A stretch of 64,000 nucleotides of DNA from Myxococcales bacterium (GTDB lineage Bacteria; Myxococcota_A; UBA9042). The DNA lies in the NCBI GenBank assembly GCA_947491025.1, contig CANLIC010000004.1, forward strand, positions 1 through 64,000, read 5' to 3'. Positions 63,031 through 64,000 of this stretch are shown here, one piece after another (position 1 is the stretch's first letter; every line of letters starts with the position of its first letter). The position numbers were made by a program, and so were the translations under genes. The notes beneath the pieces are model-generated. The model was not told the DNA's origin. It worked only from the letters and a program-made list of their open reading frames with translations, and did not search any database.

Positions 63031-63906
63031 ATGACGACGCAGGGCGGGCAGCGCATCGATTTTCGGGGCGTCAGCGTCGAGATCGACGGTCGCGTAGGCA
63101 CTTTGCGACTTCAGCGCCCCCCGGTGAACGCGATCGATGGCGATCTGCTGAGCGACCTCGGCGCTGGCCTCGACGCGCTAGAGCAGGCAGGGGTCGACGG
63201 CTACGTCTTCGCCGGCCGGCCCGGCCTCTTCTCCGCAGGCCTCGATCTGCCGGCGCTCCTGCAGCTCGATGCGGCAGCGATGGGCTTGTTCTGGAACCAG
63301 TTTTTCGCGACCTTCATCCGTCTCTATCGCTCGCCCCTCTGCGCCGTCGCCGCCATCGACGGCCACGCACCCGCTGGCGGCACCGTGCTTGCGCTCACCG
63401 CGGATCACCGGTGGATGACCCGTGGGCCTTTCCGCATGGGCCTCAATGAGGTGGCGGTCGGGCTCGCCGTACCCTCCTTTTTGTGCCACGTCGTCAGCCA
63501 CTTGCTTGGCCAGCGCGCTGCCGAGCGCCTCTTGACCCAGGGGCTGCTCCTCGATCCAGAAGAGGCGCTGCGGGTCGGCTTCGTCGACGGCCTCGCGGAC
63601 CCAGCGCCCGACGACGGCTTAGCAACTCCCGCCCGCGCCGCGAACGCGCCAGACGCCCCGAGCGATGCGCCGCCACTCCGCCCCGTCGAGGCCGCAGCCC
63701 GCGCTGAGCTGATGCGCCGGCTTGCTGTGCCGGAGCAGGCGCGGCGGCAGACCAAACGGAATCTGCGGGCCCCCATCGCCGACGTCATCGAGGCCGGATT
63801 CGGGCGGGAGTCCGAGGTCTTCCTCGCGTTCTGGTTCGATCCCGAGTGCCAACGACAGCTGCGCGCCGTCGTGGCCCGGCTCGGCCGCGGGCGCCAGGGA
63901 GGTTGA
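63031..63906 (+). CDS. Enoyl-CoA hydratase/isomerase family protein
   Basis: 291 residues. Crotonase fold: GTLRLQRPPVNAIDGDLL, FSAGLDLPALL (oxyanion loop 1), AIDGHAPAGGTVLALTADHRWM (loop 2), MGLNEVAVGLAVP. The normal catalytic Glu pair is partly replaced, so it could be a delta-isomerase like mitochondrial DCI rather than a hydratase. AAGGAG before the ATG; overlaps nothing. cutA follows after 2 nt. Confidence 0.85.
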   Translation: MTTQGGQRIDFRGVSVEIDGRVGTLRLQRPPVNAIDGDLLSDLGAGLDALEQAGVDGYVFAGRPGLFSAGLDLPALLQLDAAAMGLFWNQFFATFIRLYRSPLCAVAAIDGHAPAGGTVLALTADHRWMTRGPFRMGLNEVAVGLAVPSFLCHVVSHLLGQRAAERLLTQGLLLDPEEALRVGFVDGLADPAPDDGLATPARAANAPDAPSDAPPLRPVEAAARAELMRRLAVPEQARRQTKRNLRAPIADVIEAGFGRESEVFLAFWFDPECQRQLRAVVARLGRGRQGG

Positions 63907-63908
63907 CG

Positions 63909-64000
63909 ATGCGTCTCGTGCTCTCCAGCTGCCCGCCCGACGCCGCGGAGCGTCTGGCGGCAGCGCTCGTCGAGGCGCGCCTCGCCGCGTGCGTCAGCGT
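63909..64000 (+). CDS. cutA: Divalent-cation tolerance protein CutA (5' part)
   Basis: Starts at ATG 63909, 2 nt after the enoyl-CoA hydratase stop, and is cut by the window end after 30 complete codons. MRLVLSSCPP, then AERLAAALVEARLAACVSV matches the CutA N-terminus. CutA1 is a trimeric protein related to copper and other metal tolerance. Confidence 0.75.
   Translation, partial: MRLVLSSCPPDAAERLAAALVEARLAACVS

Overview
The window comes from a high-GC bacterium, most likely a deltaproteobacterial or Myxococcota-type Gram-negative. The signs are uniformly GC-rich third codon positions, Asp/Thr-rich lipoproteins with Cys-rich Kazal-like modules, zinc-ribbon/GYF proteins of the kind common in myxobacteria, a large exported protein that looks like a deltaproteobacterial outer-membrane family, and a giant protein with an eCIS_core-like (DUF4157) segment. 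No insertion sequence, integrase, CRISPR array or phage module is visible. Most of the region reads as chromosomal core with accessory islands.

0-17.4 kb: after a REP-like double hairpin and a small protein of unknown function, genes run leftward: a membrane protein with an Ala/Pro/Glu-rich insert, a 4183-residue giant (disordered N-terminus, degenerate eCIS_core-like segment, about 40 repeats of about 65 residues), a cNMP-binding protein, a cupin and an ErpA-type Fe-S carrier. 17.5-25.3 kb: a tightly overlapping minor-pilin operon (FimT, PilV, PilW, PilX, PilY1) ending in a lipoprotein that begins at a TTG inside the pilY1 stop. 25.5-28.8 kb: lysA and an exported porin-like protein.

28.9-35.9 kb, rightward: a cysteine desulfurase, mnmA, rnc, tatA, tRNA-Lys(TTT), tRNA-Glu(TTC), a patatin-like phospholipase and a Kazal-like lipoprotein. 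The two tRNAs are known substrate types of MnmA, whose sulfur comes from a cysteine desulfurase. 36-46.3 kb: uroporphyrinogen-III methyltransferase, an MlaE-type permease, prfB with its programmed +1 frameshift, an aldo/keto reductase, a GYF protein, an M74 murein endopeptidase with a very basic linker, an orphan AbrB-type protein, an Arg/Cys-loop phosphatase, a membrane-anchored thioredoxin-like protein and a MaoC-like protein.

46.3-54.8 kb, leftward: the most unusual stretch. A helicase-loader ATPase is coupled to a zinc-ribbon GspF/PilC protein. Then comes a 777-bp non-coding region with four phased copies of CGATCG(T/A)CT, a sigma-region-4-like DNA-binding protein, and, 3 nt downstream, a 622-residue relative of PurH that has lost the signature residues of both PurH activities. 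This regulator plus PurH pseudoenzyme, behind an iteron-like array, is the best candidate here for an undescribed system, together with the giant repeat protein.

55-64 kb: pabB and a class IV aminotransferase/lyase (folate branch), an exported degenerate FHA protein, an isopropylmalate/homocitrate-synthase-like enzyme, a PEGA lipoprotein, a helical protein, then divergently an APH-type kinase and an enoyl-CoA hydratase/isomerase, ending in a truncated cutA. Starts were chosen by Shine-Dalgarno motifs, overlaps and family N-termini. All family names are from reading the residues; none was checked by a search.
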